DNA from: Maritimibacter sp. HL-12 | Lineage (GTDB): Bacteria; Pseudomonadota; Alphaproteobacteria; Rhodobacterales; Rhodobacteraceae | Length of the DNA stretch: 64,000 nucleotides | Assembly: GCF_900177545.1 (NCBI RefSeq) | Contig: NZ_FXBQ01000001.1 | Span: 1,010,122 to 1,074,121, forward strand | Direction: 5' to 3' | Shown here: piece by piece, positions 25,662-34,460 of the stretch | Layout: each line of letters begins with the position of its first letter | Numbering within the stretch: the stretch's first letter is position 1 | Made by a program: the position numbers and the translations under genes | Notes under the pieces: model-generated | Database searches by the model: none | Seen by the model: the letters and a program-made list of their open reading frames with translations, nothing else | Told to the model about the DNA's origin: nothing

Positions 25662-26360
25662 ATGACACCGATCGAGCTTTACTACTGGCCCACACCGAAC
25701 GGCTGGAAGATCACCATCGCGCTGGAGGAAATCGGCCTGCCCTACGAGGTGCGCTACGTCGACATCGGCAAGGGTGCGCAGTATGAACCCGCCTTCCTCG
25801 ACATCTCCCCCAACAACCGGATGCCCGCGATCGTCGATCCCGACGGCCCCGGCGGCGCGCCGATCAGCGTGTTCGAGAGCGGCGCGATCCTGCAATACCT
25901 CGCCCGCAAGAGCGGCAGGTTCTACGGCGAGGGCGAGCGCGACCGGGTGGCGGTGGAACAATGGCTGATGTGGCAGATGGGCGGGCTCGGGCCGATGGCC
26001 GGCCAGGCCCATCACTTCCTGAAGTACGCACCGAGCATGGACCCGCCGCAAGACCTGCCCTACGCCAAGGACCGCTACCGCGCCGAGGTCGCCCGACTCT
26101 ACGGCGTGATGAACCGCAGGCTGGCCGACGCTGAATTCCTCGCCGGAGATTTCTATTCCATCGCCGATATCGCCTGCTACGGCTGGGCCTCGCTCTGGGA
26201 AGGACAGGAGCAGACGCTCGACGACAAGCCCCACCTCGCGCGCTGGCTCGATACGCTGGCCGCCCGACCCGCGGTGCGGCGCGGCATCGCGGTCGGCGCG
26301 GAAAAGCGCAAGAACCTGGCCGACGACAAGGACGCCCAGAAGGTGCTGTTCCGCCGCTGA
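25662..26360 (+). CDS. Glutathione S-transferase (YfcG/YghU-like)
   Basis: A 232-residue GST. N-terminal thioredoxin-like domain (LYYWPTPNGWKITIALEEIGLPYEV, NNRMPAIVD, VFESGAILQYLARKSG, about 1-85) and an all-helical C-terminal domain (about 90-205). The TPNGWK and ISPNNRMPAI motifs are those of the Nu-class, disulfide-bond-oxidoreductase-like GSTs (YfcG, YghU). Start ATG 25662 with ACAGGAG before it. Divergent from the metZ leader. A 13-bp hairpin follows the gene. Confidence 0.9.
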   Translation: MTPIELYYWPTPNGWKITIALEEIGLPYEVRYVDIGKGAQYEPAFLDISPNNRMPAIVDPDGPGGAPISVFESGAILQYLARKSGRFYGEGERDRVAVEQWLMWQMGGLGPMAGQAHHFLKYAPSMDPPQDLPYAKDRYRAEVARLYGVMNRRLADAEFLAGDFYSIADIACYGWASLWEGQEQTLDDKPHLARWLDTLAARPAVRRGIAVGAEKRKNLADDKDAQKVLFRR

Positions 26361-26385
26361 GCGCCGGGGGCAACCCGCCGCGGTT

Positions 26386-26416
26386 CGCGCTGCCCGCGGC
26401 AATCGCGGGCAGCGCG
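26386..26416 (+). terminator. Strong hairpin after GST gene
   Basis: A perfect 13-bp inverted repeat CGCGCTGCCCGCG / CGCGGGCAGCGCG with a 5-nt loop, 25 nt downstream of the GST stop. No T-run follows, so termination would be atypical or the hairpin may instead protect the mRNA 3' end. Confidence 0.5.
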
Positions 26417-26536
26417 ACACCAAAGGTGCCGGCGCGCCGCCGGCCACATGGTCACGGCCGCGTGGCCCAAACCCCTTGTTGAATTCGCCCCGCCGGTCTG
26501 TTCATCTGAACTGGCCCCGGAACAAGGATCGCGCGC

Positions 26537-28390
26537 ATGACCCTCCCACAGATCCTGATATTCGCCGTTCTGGCCGCCACCTTGGGGCTGTTTCTCTGGG
26601 GCCGGTTTCGCCACGACGTTGTCGCGCTCCTCGCCTTGGCGGCCTGCATCGTCACCGGACTGGTGCCCGCCGCGGAGGCCTTTGCCGGTTTCGGCCACCC
26701 GGCGGTGATCACGGTGGCTTGCGTCCTGGTGCTCAGCCGGGGGCTGCAGAACACCGGCGCGGTGGACTGGCTGGCGCGCAGCATCCTGCCGCGCGACGCC
26801 GGCCGGGTGACGAGCATGATCGCCCTGACCGGCCTCGGCGCGGCGCTATCGGGCTTCATGAACAATGTCGGCGCGATGGCGCTCCTGATGCCGATCGCGA
26901 TGCAGTTGTCGGGACGGTTCGACATGACGCCGGGCCAGATGCTGATGCCGCTCGCCTTCGGCACCATCCTCGGCGGCATGACCACGTTGGTCGGCACCCC
27001 GCCCAACCTGATCGTCTCGGGCTTTCGCAACGAAGCCGGGATGGGGCATTTCGCGATGTTCGACTTTGCGCCGGTGGGCGTCGCGGTCGCGGGTCTCGGG
27101 GTGCTGTTCATCGCCGCCACCGGCTGGCTGCTGGTGCCTGCGCGCAAATCCGCCGGGAGCAACGGTTTCGATACCGGCACCTACCTGACCGAGGCGCGCG
27201 TGCCCGAGAAGAGCAAGGCCGTCGGCCTCACCTTGCGCGCCTTCGAGCGCGAGATCGACGACAGCGGCGCACAGATCGTGGGGCTTGTGCGCAACGAGGT
27301 GCGCATAAATGCCCCGCACGGCGGACGCCGGATTCATCCCGACGACGTGCTGGTGCTCGACGCCGATGTCGATGCGCTTGCCGAGGCGCTTTCGGTTTTC
27401 GACATCAAGCTCGAGGAACAGGTAGCTCCTGCGAAGGACAACGAGACGGCCGCGGACACGACCGCTGCCAAGGACGACAAGTCCGGGAAGAAGAATGAGG
27501 AAAAGGACGAGGACGAGGACGCCAGGCGCGACGAGGATATCGTGTTGCGCGAACTGGCGGTTCTCCCGGGGTCGACCATCGTCGGCCGGTCGGCGAACGG
27601 AATGCGCCTGCGAACCCGGTACGGGATCAACCTGTTGGCGGTATCGCGCGCGGGGCATCCGCCGCGGTCGCGGCTGCGCACCCTGAAACTGAAGTCGGGC
27701 GACCTGTTGCTGATGCAGGGACCGGCGGAGGTGATGGCCGAATTCATCAACGATACCGGGTGCGTGCCACTGGGCGAACGCGAATTGCGCATCCCCGACA
27801 AGCGCATGGCAATCATCGCCGGCACGATCCTGATATCGTCGATCGCGATCGTTGCCTTCGGGTTGCTTCCGGCAGCGGCGGCATTCACGCTCGGGATGCT
27901 GGCTTCGATGCTCCTGCGCACGGTGCCGCCAAGGCAGGTCTACACCGCGATTGACTGGCCGGTGATCGTGCTCCTCGGGGCGCTGTTCCCGGTTGCGGGC
28001 GCGATGCAGAGCAGCGGCGCGGCCGACCTGCTTGCGCGGTTCCTTGTCGACACCATCGCCCAGGGCCACCCGGTTGCGGCGCTGGTCGTGGTGTTGGTCA
28101 CCAGCATGTTCCTGTCGGACGTGATGAACAACGCCGCCACCGCCGCCGTCCTGTGCCCGATCGCCCTCGGCACCGCCGCCGCACTCGGTGCCAACCCCGA
28201 CAGCTTCCTGATGGCGGTGGCGATCGGGGCCTCCTGCGCCTTCCTCACGCCGATCGGGCATCAGAACAACACCCTGATTCTCGGCCCCGGCGGCTTTCGG
28301 TTCGGCGATTACTGGAAACTTGGCGCACCGCTCGAAGTGCTGGTCGTCGCCGTCAGCGTGCCGTTGCTGCTGATCGTCTGGCCGATGTGA
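26537..28390 (+). CDS. SLC13/DASS-family permease with TrkA-C (RCK_C) domains
   Basis: A 617-residue inner-membrane transporter. Two membrane halves (about 1-205 and 415-617) each carry a conserved re-entrant motif: SGFMNNVGAMALLMPIA with GGMTTLVGTPPNLI, and SDVMNNAATAAVLCPIA with CAFLTPIGHQNN. Between them lie two RCK_C-type domains (about 205-285 and 335-405), joined by a strongly charged Lys/Glu/Asp linker (about 290-335). This is the layout of the bacterial SLC13-like permeases (sulfate, dicarboxylate or other anions). Substrate unknown. It ends 21 bp from the convergent yciB gene. Confidence 0.87.
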   Translation: MTLPQILIFAVLAATLGLFLWGRFRHDVVALLALAACIVTGLVPAAEAFAGFGHPAVITVACVLVLSRGLQNTGAVDWLARSILPRDAGRVTSMIALTGLGAALSGFMNNVGAMALLMPIAMQLSGRFDMTPGQMLMPLAFGTILGGMTTLVGTPPNLIVSGFRNEAGMGHFAMFDFAPVGVAVAGLGVLFIAATGWLLVPARKSAGSNGFDTGTYLTEARVPEKSKAVGLTLRAFEREIDDSGAQIVGLVRNEVRINAPHGGRRIHPDDVLVLDADVDALAEALSVFDIKLEEQVAPAKDNETAADTTAAKDDKSGKKNEEKDEDEDARRDEDIVLRELAVLPGSTIVGRSANGMRLRTRYGINLLAVSRAGHPPRSRLRTLKLKSGDLLLMQGPAEVMAEFINDTGCVPLGERELRIPDKRMAIIAGTILISSIAIVAFGLLPAAAAFTLGMLASMLLRTVPPRQVYTAIDWPVIVLLGALFPVAGAMQSSGAADLLARFLVDTIAQGHPVAALVVVLVTSMFLSDVMNNAATAAVLCPIALGTAAALGANPDSFLMAVAIGASCAFLTPIGHQNNTLILGPGGFRFGDYWKLGAPLEVLVVAVSVPLLLIVWPM

Positions 28391-28411
28391 CGACGCGGCC
28401 CCGGACGCGCC

Positions 28412-29020
28412 CTATACGTCCTTGTGTTCCTCGTCGGTGCCGTGACGGGAAAACACACCCGATTGCAGCATGAAGAACGCGAAGATCGCGATCGGCAGGC
28501 CGAATGTCTTGAAGCTCACCCAGGCGTCGGTCGACATCGTGCGCCAGACCGCCTCGTTGGCCAGCGCCAGCGCAAAGAAGAAGGCCGCGAGACGGCGGGT
28601 CAGGATCATCCAGCCCTCGCGCGTGAGCGGCATCGCCTGATCCATCACCGTTTGCAGGTAGGATTGCCCGCGCAGCAGCCCGAAGCCAAGGATTCCGGCA
28701 AACAGCAGGTAGATGATCGTCGGCTTCATCTTGAAGAATCGCTCGTCGTTCAGCCACACCGACAGCCCGCCGAAGGCAATCACGATCACCAGCGTGGCGA
28801 TCTGCATCTTCGAAAGGTGCCCGGAGAGCCGCCATTGCAAAAAGGTCGCCACGGCGAGCAGCGGTATGAACATGGCGGTGACCGCGACGAAACCGGAATA
28901 CTCGGTGCCGCCAACGGTGAAGACGCGATCCCTGAGCAGCATGTAGCCGATGAAGAACGCGATGATCGGCCCGTATTCGAGCCCGATCTTAACTGCTGGT
29001 TTGAGCGCCTTGTCCGTCAT
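28412..29020 (-). CDS. yciB: Inner membrane protein YciB / septation protein A family
   Basis: A 202-residue protein with five to six transmembrane segments. The motifs KIGLEYGPIIAFFIGY, ERFFKMKPTIIYLLF, EGWMILTRRLAAFFFALALANEAVWR and WVSFKTFGLPIAIFAFF are diagnostic of YciB/IspA. The family influences cell-envelope integrity and septation. It is the last gene of the minus-strand run ftsY - hypothetical - yciB. Confidence 0.93.
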   Translation of the reverse strand: MTDKALKPAVKIGLEYGPIIAFFIGYMLLRDRVFTVGGTEYSGFVAVTAMFIPLLAVATFLQWRLSGHLSKMQIATLVIVIAFGGLSVWLNDERFFKMKPTIIYLLFAGILGFGLLRGQSYLQTVMDQAMPLTREGWMILTRRLAAFFFALALANEAVWRTMSTDAWVSFKTFGLPIAIFAFFMLQSGVFSRHGTDEEHKDV

Positions 29021-29114
29021 CGAACCCCCTGAATTTCGGCTTTTCCTATCATGGCCGCGCGCAAGATCAAAGCCGGGAGCGCATCGCCCCGTCCCGGCGC
29101 ACCGCTTTCATCCG

Positions 29115-29651
29115 TCACATGACCCGACCTTTCGGCAGCCGCGGGATCCCCTCCGGCTCGCGCCCCGGTTTCGCGCTCGGGGCGCGGCGTTTTCCCGGCG
29201 GCGGCGGGATCGTGATCCGCCCGATCGGCCAGGGCCGCATCTGCTTGTCCTCGACCCGGTTCGCACGGCGGCGGGCAACGAAACCGGCAATCTCCATCGG
29301 CGCCCCGTAGCCGTCCTCGATCACGCCGGTTTCGGTCAACTCGTGGCTCGCATCGGCGATCAGCCGCCAGGTGATCCGGCGCAGGAATTCGTCGGAGCGG
29401 TAGGCGGGCAACAGCCCGATCTCGACGATCCGGGTCACCGACCCCGCGCGCACCAGCGCGCCCGCGCCCACCACTTCCCAGTCGGCAAACAGCACCGCGC
29501 GGGCGAGCACGTCGGCCATCGACGAATAGCCCGCCTGCCCCGCCTGAGGGTAGGGATACGAGATCGCAAGCCTGCGCGCCTCCGCGACGAAGGACATCGC
29601 TGTGCGTGTGCCCCTGAGCAAGAGCCGGGTATCGCCGCCTGCCTCGATCAT
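29115..29651 (-). CDS. Conserved-looking hypothetical protein
   Basis: A 178-residue protein I do not recognise. It is Arg/Ala-rich without membrane segments; the middle (EVVGAGALVRAGSVTRIVEIGLLPAYRSDEFLRRITWRLI) looks like a folded alpha/beta domain, while the C-terminus is a basic, proline-rich tail (IPPPPGKRRAPSAKPGREPEG). ATG 29651 is used; a TTG at 29660 is possible. It lies between ftsY and yciB on the same strand with gaps of about 94 bp on each side, so it may share their transcript. Confidence 0.6.
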   Translation of the reverse strand: MIEAGGDTRLLLRGTRTAMSFVAEARRLAISYPYPQAGQAGYSSMADVLARAVLFADWEVVGAGALVRAGSVTRIVEIGLLPAYRSDEFLRRITWRLIADASHELTETGVIEDGYGAPMEIAGFVARRRANRVEDKQMRPWPIGRITIPPPPGKRRAPSAKPGREPEGIPRLPKGRVM

Positions 29652-29744
29652 CTGCTCCAATGCCTTCGCCGGGCGTACCGCCCGCGCGTCCGTTTATTGC
29701 TTCGATCCTGCCACGCTCCGGTTAACAGCGTGCATACGGCCCTC

Positions 29745-31229
29745 TCACGCCCCGGTCAGGGCGCGGGCAAAATCTTCCGGGTCGAAGGGGGCCAGATCAT
29801 CGATCTGCTCGCCGACGCCGATGGCATGGATCGGAAGGCCGAACTTGTCGGCCAGCGCCACCAGCACGCCGCCCTTGGCGGTGCCGTCGAGCTTGGTCAT
29901 CACCAGCCCCGACACCTCGGCGAGGCGCTGGAAGGTCTCGACCTGTGACAGCGCATTCTGCCCGGTGGTGGCATCGAGCACCAGCAGGGTATTGTGCGGC
30001 GCGCCCGGATCGCGTTTTCGGATCACCCGGACGATCTTGGCCAGTTCCTCCATCAGGTCGGCCCGGTTCTGCAACCGCCCGGCGGTGTCGATCATCAACA
30101 GGTCCGCCCCCTCCGCCTCGGCCTTCGCCATCGCGTCGAAGGCGAGCGAGGCCGGGTCGGAGCCTTCCGGCGCGGTCAGCACCGGCACCCCGGCGCGCTC
30201 CCCCCAGACCTGGAGCTGCTCGACGGCGGCGGCGCGGAAGGTATCGCCCGCCGCGATCACCACGCTCTTGCCCGCGGCCTTGAACTGGCTTGCGAGCTTG
30301 CCGATCGTGGTGGTCTTGCCCGAGCCGTTCACCCCCACCACCAGCACCACCTGCGGCTTTTTCGCATAGAGCGGCATCGGCCGGGCGACCGGCTCCATGA
30401 TCCGGGCGATCTCGGCCGCCATCAGCGCCTTGATCTCGTCAACCGAGAGCTTCCGGCCGAGCCGCCCCTCGGCAAGGTTCGCCGTCACCCGCACCGCCGT
30501 ATCCACCCCCATGTCGGAGGCGATCATCAGCTCTTCGAGGCTTTCGAGCATGTCGTCGTCCAGCACCCGGCGCACCACCACGCGCTTTTCCTTGCGGCCC
30601 AGAAGCCGCCCGAAGAAACCCGGTTTCTGCGCAAACTCGACATCCGGCGCGCCGATGCTGGCCGGCATCACCTCGCCCAGTTCGGGCGGCGGCGCGGCGG
30701 GCGTCGGGTCGAGAGGTTGCGGCGCTTCTGACGGCGGCGCGTCGGGGATTTCGGGTGTTTCCGGCGGAATTTCCGCAGGCGATCGGTCGGGCACTTCCTC
30801 CGGCCCGGGTTCGGGCCGTTCCTCGGGTTCTTCAGGCACCGGGCCGGGTGCCGGCTCTTCCTCGGGTTCGGGTTCTTCCTCGGGCTCCTCGGGTTCCGGC
30901 ATCGGCAACGGTTCCGGCTCCGGCCGCGGTTCGGGCTTCGGGAAGGGGATCGGCTCGGGCTGCGGCACCGGCTCGGGTTCCGGTGCCGGCGCAGGTTCCG
31001 GCGCTGGCGTTGGCGCAGGTTCGGGCCGGGGTTCCGGTGCGGGGGCCGGTTCGGGCACCGCCTCGACGGGCGCGGTCTCCACTGCATCCGGATCGGGCGC
31101 GGGCTCGGGCCTTGCCTCGCTCTCCTCTTCCTCGGCCACGCCGCCTTCCTCGACAATCGCCTCCAGCCCCTCCTCCAGTTTCGACGAGGAGCGGGTGAGC
31201 TTGTCCTTCAGCTTCTTGAAAAACGACAT
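29745..31229 (-). CDS. ftsY: Signal recognition particle receptor FtsY
   Basis: A 494-residue SRP GTPase. The N-terminal membrane-binding A domain ([15 protein letters not shown]) is followed by an unusually long acidic, proline-rich stretch (about 40-200) of P-E-P-x repeats. The NG domain occupies about 205-494: [16 protein letters not shown] (G1), [31 protein letters not shown] (G3), [10 protein letters not shown] (G4) and [12 protein letters not shown]. It docks the SRP-ribosome complex at the inner membrane. ATG 31229 is preceded by GGAGG. The catalytic part is normal; only the spacer is expanded. Confidence 0.95.
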   Translation of the reverse strand: MSFFKKLKDKLTRSSSKLEEGLEAIVEEGGVAEEEESEARPEPAPDPDAVETAPVEAVPEPAPAPEPRPEPAPTPAPEPAPAPEPEPVPQPEPIPFPKPEPRPEPEPLPMPEPEEPEEEPEPEEEPAPGPVPEEPEERPEPGPEEVPDRSPAEIPPETPEIPDAPPSEAPQPLDPTPAAPPPELGEVMPASIGAPDVEFAQKPGFFGRLLGRKEKRVVVRRVLDDDMLESLEELMIASDMGVDTAVRVTANLAEGRLGRKLSVDEIKALMAAEIARIMEPVARPMPLYAKKPQVVLVVGVNGSGKTTTIGKLASQFKAAGKSVVIAAGDTFRAAAVEQLQVWGERAGVPVLTAPEGSDPASLAFDAMAKAEAEGADLLMIDTAGRLQNRADLMEELAKIVRVIRKRDPGAPHNTLLVLDATTGQNALSQVETFQRLAEVSGLVMTKLDGTAKGGVLVALADKFGLPIHAIGVGEQIDDLAPFDPEDFARALTGA

Positions 31230-31284
31230 GGGGCCTCCGATCTTGCCTTTCACCTAATGGGGAACACGCGCCAAGGGAAGAGGT

Positions 31285-31920
31285 TCAGCCCGCCGCGGCC
31301 ACCGCGATCAGCGCCTGACCGGCAATATAGAGCCCCCACACCGCCCAGCTTGCGGCGCGCCGACGCGAATCCTGCGCATCCATCCGGAACATCCGCAGCG
31401 CGAGCAACGTGTCAGAGGCGATGAACAAGCCCGCGCCGAGCGCAAGCACCCCGAGCGGCAGGGTGAGCGCGGCGAGCCCCATGGCGACGATCAGCGCAAC
31501 ATAGATCCGCACCGGCCATGCGAGGCGGCCAACATGGGGCACGAGCCAGAGCTCCGCCGAGAGACCGAACGCCACCAGTGCACTGGCCACCAGCGGGCTC
31601 AGCGCGAAAGCCTCCGAGGGCGGGCGCTGCGAAAGCTCGCTGAAGACCAGAACATAGACCAGATGCGCCAGCGCGAAAGCCGCAAGGCCGTAGAGAAACG
31701 CCGCCCGCCCCGGGCGCGACAGCGCGAAATCCCCCGCCGCCGAGAACAGGAGCGCAGCCACCAGCAGCGGCGGCGCGCCCACGCCCCCGGCTGCCAGCGC
31801 CAAGGCCAGCAGCGGCACGGTTTTCAGCGCCGACCGCGGCCAGGTGGCAGGCGTGGCGGCCCAGGGCAGGTAGGCCAGCGCCAGCGCAAGGCCCGCCCAG
31901 AACGCAAGGTGTGATGTCAT
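31285..31920 (-). CDS. YhhN-family (lysoplasmalogenase-like) membrane protein
   Basis: A 211-residue protein with about eight short hydrophobic helices. SAAGDFALSRPGRAAFLYGLAAFALAHLVYVLVF and AGLFIASDTLLALRMF, with their conserved acidic residues in SAAGD and SDTLLA, match the YhhN/TMEM86 family, whose characterised animal member hydrolyses lysoplasmalogens. Bacterial function is less clear. ATG 31920 with AAGGGGA before it. Divergent from alkB. Confidence 0.85.
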   Translation of the reverse strand: MTSHLAFWAGLALALAYLPWAATPATWPRSALKTVPLLALALAAGGVGAPPLLVAALLFSAAGDFALSRPGRAAFLYGLAAFALAHLVYVLVFSELSQRPPSEAFALSPLVASALVAFGLSAELWLVPHVGRLAWPVRIYVALIVAMGLAALTLPLGVLALGAGLFIASDTLLALRMFRMDAQDSRRRAASWAVWGLYIAGQALIAVAAAG

Positions 31921-32042
31921 GCCGTCCCCTTCCGGGCAAAGGATCCTCCGCGCGTCGCCGCCGGTCAAGCCGACGCGACGCCGCTTCCCCTTGTGCCGGG
32001 GCGCGGGCCGGGTAGACTCGCCCCGTCACATCGGAGGTTCCC

Positions 32043-33086
32043 ATGCACCCGGTCCGCGCCTTCGCCGTCGCCTCGCTCGCGCCCGTCGGGCTGATCGCGC
32101 TCGCGGCATGGCTTGGCGGGGTCTGGATCTGGCTGGCGCTGGCCTACATGACCCTGTTCGCCTTCGCGATGGATCAACTGATCGCCCGGATCGACCCGCC
32201 CGCAGACCCGGGCGGCAGGCTCCCGGCGGCCGACGCGCTCTCGGCCACGCTGGCACTCGCCCATTTGGCCCTGCTCGCGCTGGTGATCGGCGCGCTGGCG
32301 ACTGGCGATCTCAGCCTCGCGCAGTGGATCGGGCTCTACGTCGCCGCCGCGCTGTTCTTCGGGCAGGTCTCGAACTCGAACGCGCATGAACTCATCCACC
32401 GCGGCAACCGGCTGCTCTACACCCTCGGAAAATGGGTCTACATCAGCCTCCTGTTCGGGCATCACACCTCGGCCCACAACAAGGTGCACCACCGTTTCGC
32501 CGCCTCCGAGGCCGACCCCAACACCGCCCGGCCGGGCGAAAGCTTCTACCACTTCGCCCCCCGCGCATGGATCGGCAGCTTCGTCGAGGGCTACCGGCAG
32601 GAGCGCGCCGACCTCGCCCGGCGCGGGCGCGGCGGCTGGACGCCCTACCCGGTCTATGTCGGCGGCGCGCTGGCGCTGCTCGCGCTGAGCTACCTCGCCT
32701 TCGGCCTCGCCGGGGTCGGTGCCCATCTCGCGCTCGCCGCCTATGCCCAGATCCAGCTTCTGCTGTCCGACTACGTGCAGCATTACGGGTTGAGCCGCGC
32801 CCGCGGCCCCGACGGCAAGCTCGAACCGATCGGCCCGGCCCATAGCTGGAACGCGCGCCACTGGTTCACCGCGCACCTGATGCTGAACGCCCCGCGCCAC
32901 TCCGACCACCACGCCCACCCCGCCCGGCCCTATCCGCAACTGCGGCTGCACGCCGCGCGCGAAGCGCCGATCCTGCCTTCATCGCTCCCCGCCATGGCAG
33001 CGCTGGCGCTGTTTCCCGGCCCGTGGCGGCGGGTGATGGGGCGGGCGCTCGCGAAGTGGCAAAAATCGCAAGGGGCCACGGCATGA
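32043..33086 (+). CDS. alkB: AlkB-type alkane 1-monooxygenase
   Basis: A 347-residue integral-membrane di-iron fatty-acid-desaturase-family protein with six predicted membrane segments. All AlkB histidine boxes are visible: NAHELIHR (about 117-124), GHHTSAHNKVHH (about 139-150), the AlkB-specific box read here as LLSDYVQHYGL, and RHSDHHAHPARPY. It hydroxylates the terminal carbon of alkanes or related chains, using rubredoxin electrons. No rubredoxin gene is adjacent. ATG 32043 with GGAGG. The next gene starts at its stop codon (ATGA overlap). Confidence 0.88.
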   Translation: MHPVRAFAVASLAPVGLIALAAWLGGVWIWLALAYMTLFAFAMDQLIARIDPPADPGGRLPAADALSATLALAHLALLALVIGALATGDLSLAQWIGLYVAAALFFGQVSNSNAHELIHRGNRLLYTLGKWVYISLLFGHHTSAHNKVHHRFAASEADPNTARPGESFYHFAPRAWIGSFVEGYRQERADLARRGRGGWTPYPVYVGGALALLALSYLAFGLAGVGAHLALAAYAQIQLLLSDYVQHYGLSRARGPDGKLEPIGPAHSWNARHWFTAHLMLNAPRHSDHHAHPARPYPQLRLHAAREAPILPSSLPAMAALALFPGPWRRVMGRALAKWQKSQGATA

Positions 33087-33478
33087 TCCGCGCCGCCTTC
33101 GCCCTCGCCCTCGGTCTCGCTGCCCTGCCGGCCATCGCGCAGGACGCCATGACCGGGGCCGAGTTCGAGGCCTATACCAGCGGCAAGACCCTGCTCTACG
33201 GCACCGATGGTGAGGTTTATGGCGGCGAAGACTACCTGCCCAACCGCCGGGTGCGCTGGTCGTTCCTCGACGGCCGCTGCATCACCGGAGAATGGTATGA
33301 AAGCGCGCCCTTCATCTGCTTCGTCTACGACGACGATCCGACCCCGATGTGCTGGACCTTCTACGAGACTCCCGACGGTCTCGCCGCCTATCTCAACGGC
33401 GACGAGGCGCAGGCGCTCTACGAGACCGGGGAATCGCCGGAACCGCTGATGTGTCTCGGGCCGGAGGTCGGGGCCTGA
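33083..33478 (+). CDS. Small secreted protein coupled to alkB
   Basis: A 131-residue protein with a clear signal peptide (1-19, ending ALPAIAQ). The mature part is acidic and aromatic-rich, with cysteines in GRCITGEWY, FICFVYDD, MCWTFY and MCLG, probably disulfide-bonded. I do not recognise a named domain. Its ATG overlaps the alkB stop as ATGA, so the two are translationally coupled. A role in the periplasm linked to hydrophobic-substrate handling is only a guess. Confidence 0.72.
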   Translation: MIRAAFALALGLAALPAIAQDAMTGAEFEAYTSGKTLLYGTDGEVYGGEDYLPNRRVRWSFLDGRCITGEWYESAPFICFVYDDDPTPMCWTFYETPDGLAAYLNGDEAQALYETGESPEPLMCLGPEVGA

Positions 33479-33500
33479 CAGGGCCACGCCGCCCGCCCCG

Positions 33501-34460
33501 TCACCGACAATAGCTGCCCGAACGGTAGCGCGCGGTATCGACGTGCAGGTGGTCCTGGTGAAAACGGTCGGCGTTCGGCCCGAGCACGGTACCGAAGGGG
33601 CCGCAGGCCGAAGCATGCATCGCCTTGATGATCTTGCCGAATTTCGGGCTGCGCCAGTGATCGAGCACGGTCAGGGTGCTGCCGTCCTTCAGCGTCACGC
33701 CAGACACGTCGACCGCCCGGCCAAAGGAATGCTCCGACAGCCGCGCACCCTTCTGGTTGTTGCGGCCCCGGCAGGCATAATGCGCCACCACGTTGATCCG
33801 GGCAACGCCGCCGCCGGTCTTGCCGACCGACGGGATCACGCCCTTGCGCACCCAGTCGTTGAGCGCAACCGCGGTCTTGCAGTCGATCCGCGGAGACTGG
33901 CGCAGCGCCACCCCCGACACGGAGGTTACCTGCACCGGCGCCTCGATGCCGCACGCCCCCCAGCCGTCGATCGGCGCGAGCGCCTCGCCCTTGATCTCGG
34001 GCACCCCGCAGACCGAGCCCTTGCGCGAGACCGCGCGCGGCGCGGTCACTGCCGCAGCGGCCAGCCGGACGAAGTTTTTCGGCCGCGGCGCGGGCCGGGT
34101 GGACCGCGCCACCGCCAGCGCGCTTGCACCGGCCAACGGCGCGGCAGCGCCGGCCGCAGAGGCCGGGCGGGTGCCGGTGAGGGTCTGGAGCAAGGCCGCC
34201 ACCGGGTCGCGCGGGGCCGCGGTCGCGGCGACAACCGCCGCTTCGGTGGCCACCGCCAGCGGCGTGGCCGGGCCCCGGCCCGGTCTGGGTTGCGGACGGG
34301 GCGAGCGGTGCGGCGCGGCGGGCGTGGCCGCCAGCACCTCCTGCACACCGAAGACAGCGGGGCGCGGCAAGGGGCGCGGGGCAGTCTCGGGGGCCTCGGC
34401 GAGCGCCGCGAAGGGCGCAGCCGCTGCGAGAAGTCCGAGAACCAGCGCCCAATGCCTCAT
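33501..34460 (-). CDS. Extensin-like family protein
   Basis: A 319-residue secreted protein: signal peptide (1-21, FAALAEA), a low-complexity Ala/Pro/Arg region (about 25-145), then an extensin-like C-terminal domain (about 150-319). The domain has the VanY/MepA-like metal-site pattern RLSEHSFGRAVDVSG and RFHQDHLHVD and four or more cysteines (CGVPEIKG, WGACGIEAP, DCKTAVALN, ACGPFG). This fold suggests a periplasmic peptidoglycan or cell-wall role. ATG 34460 overlaps the tyrA stop as ATGA. Confidence 0.85.
   Translation of the reverse strand: MRHWALVLGLLAAAAPFAALAEAPETAPRPLPRPAVFGVQEVLAATPAAPHRSPRPQPRPGRGPATPLAVATEAAVVAATAAPRDPVAALLQTLTGTRPASAAGAAAPLAGASALAVARSTRPAPRPKNFVRLAAAAVTAPRAVSRKGSVCGVPEIKGEALAPIDGWGACGIEAPVQVTSVSGVALRQSPRIDCKTAVALNDWVRKGVIPSVGKTGGGVARINVVAHYACRGRNNQKGARLSEHSFGRAVDVSGVTLKDGSTLTVLDHWRSPKFGKIIKAMHASACGPFGTVLGPNADRFHQDHLHVDTARYRSGSYCR

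Noticed and set aside
30397-31257. Plus-strand frame with Ser-Gly repeats
   Set aside because: It is the shadow of the P-E-P repeats of ftsY; no RBS and no independent support.
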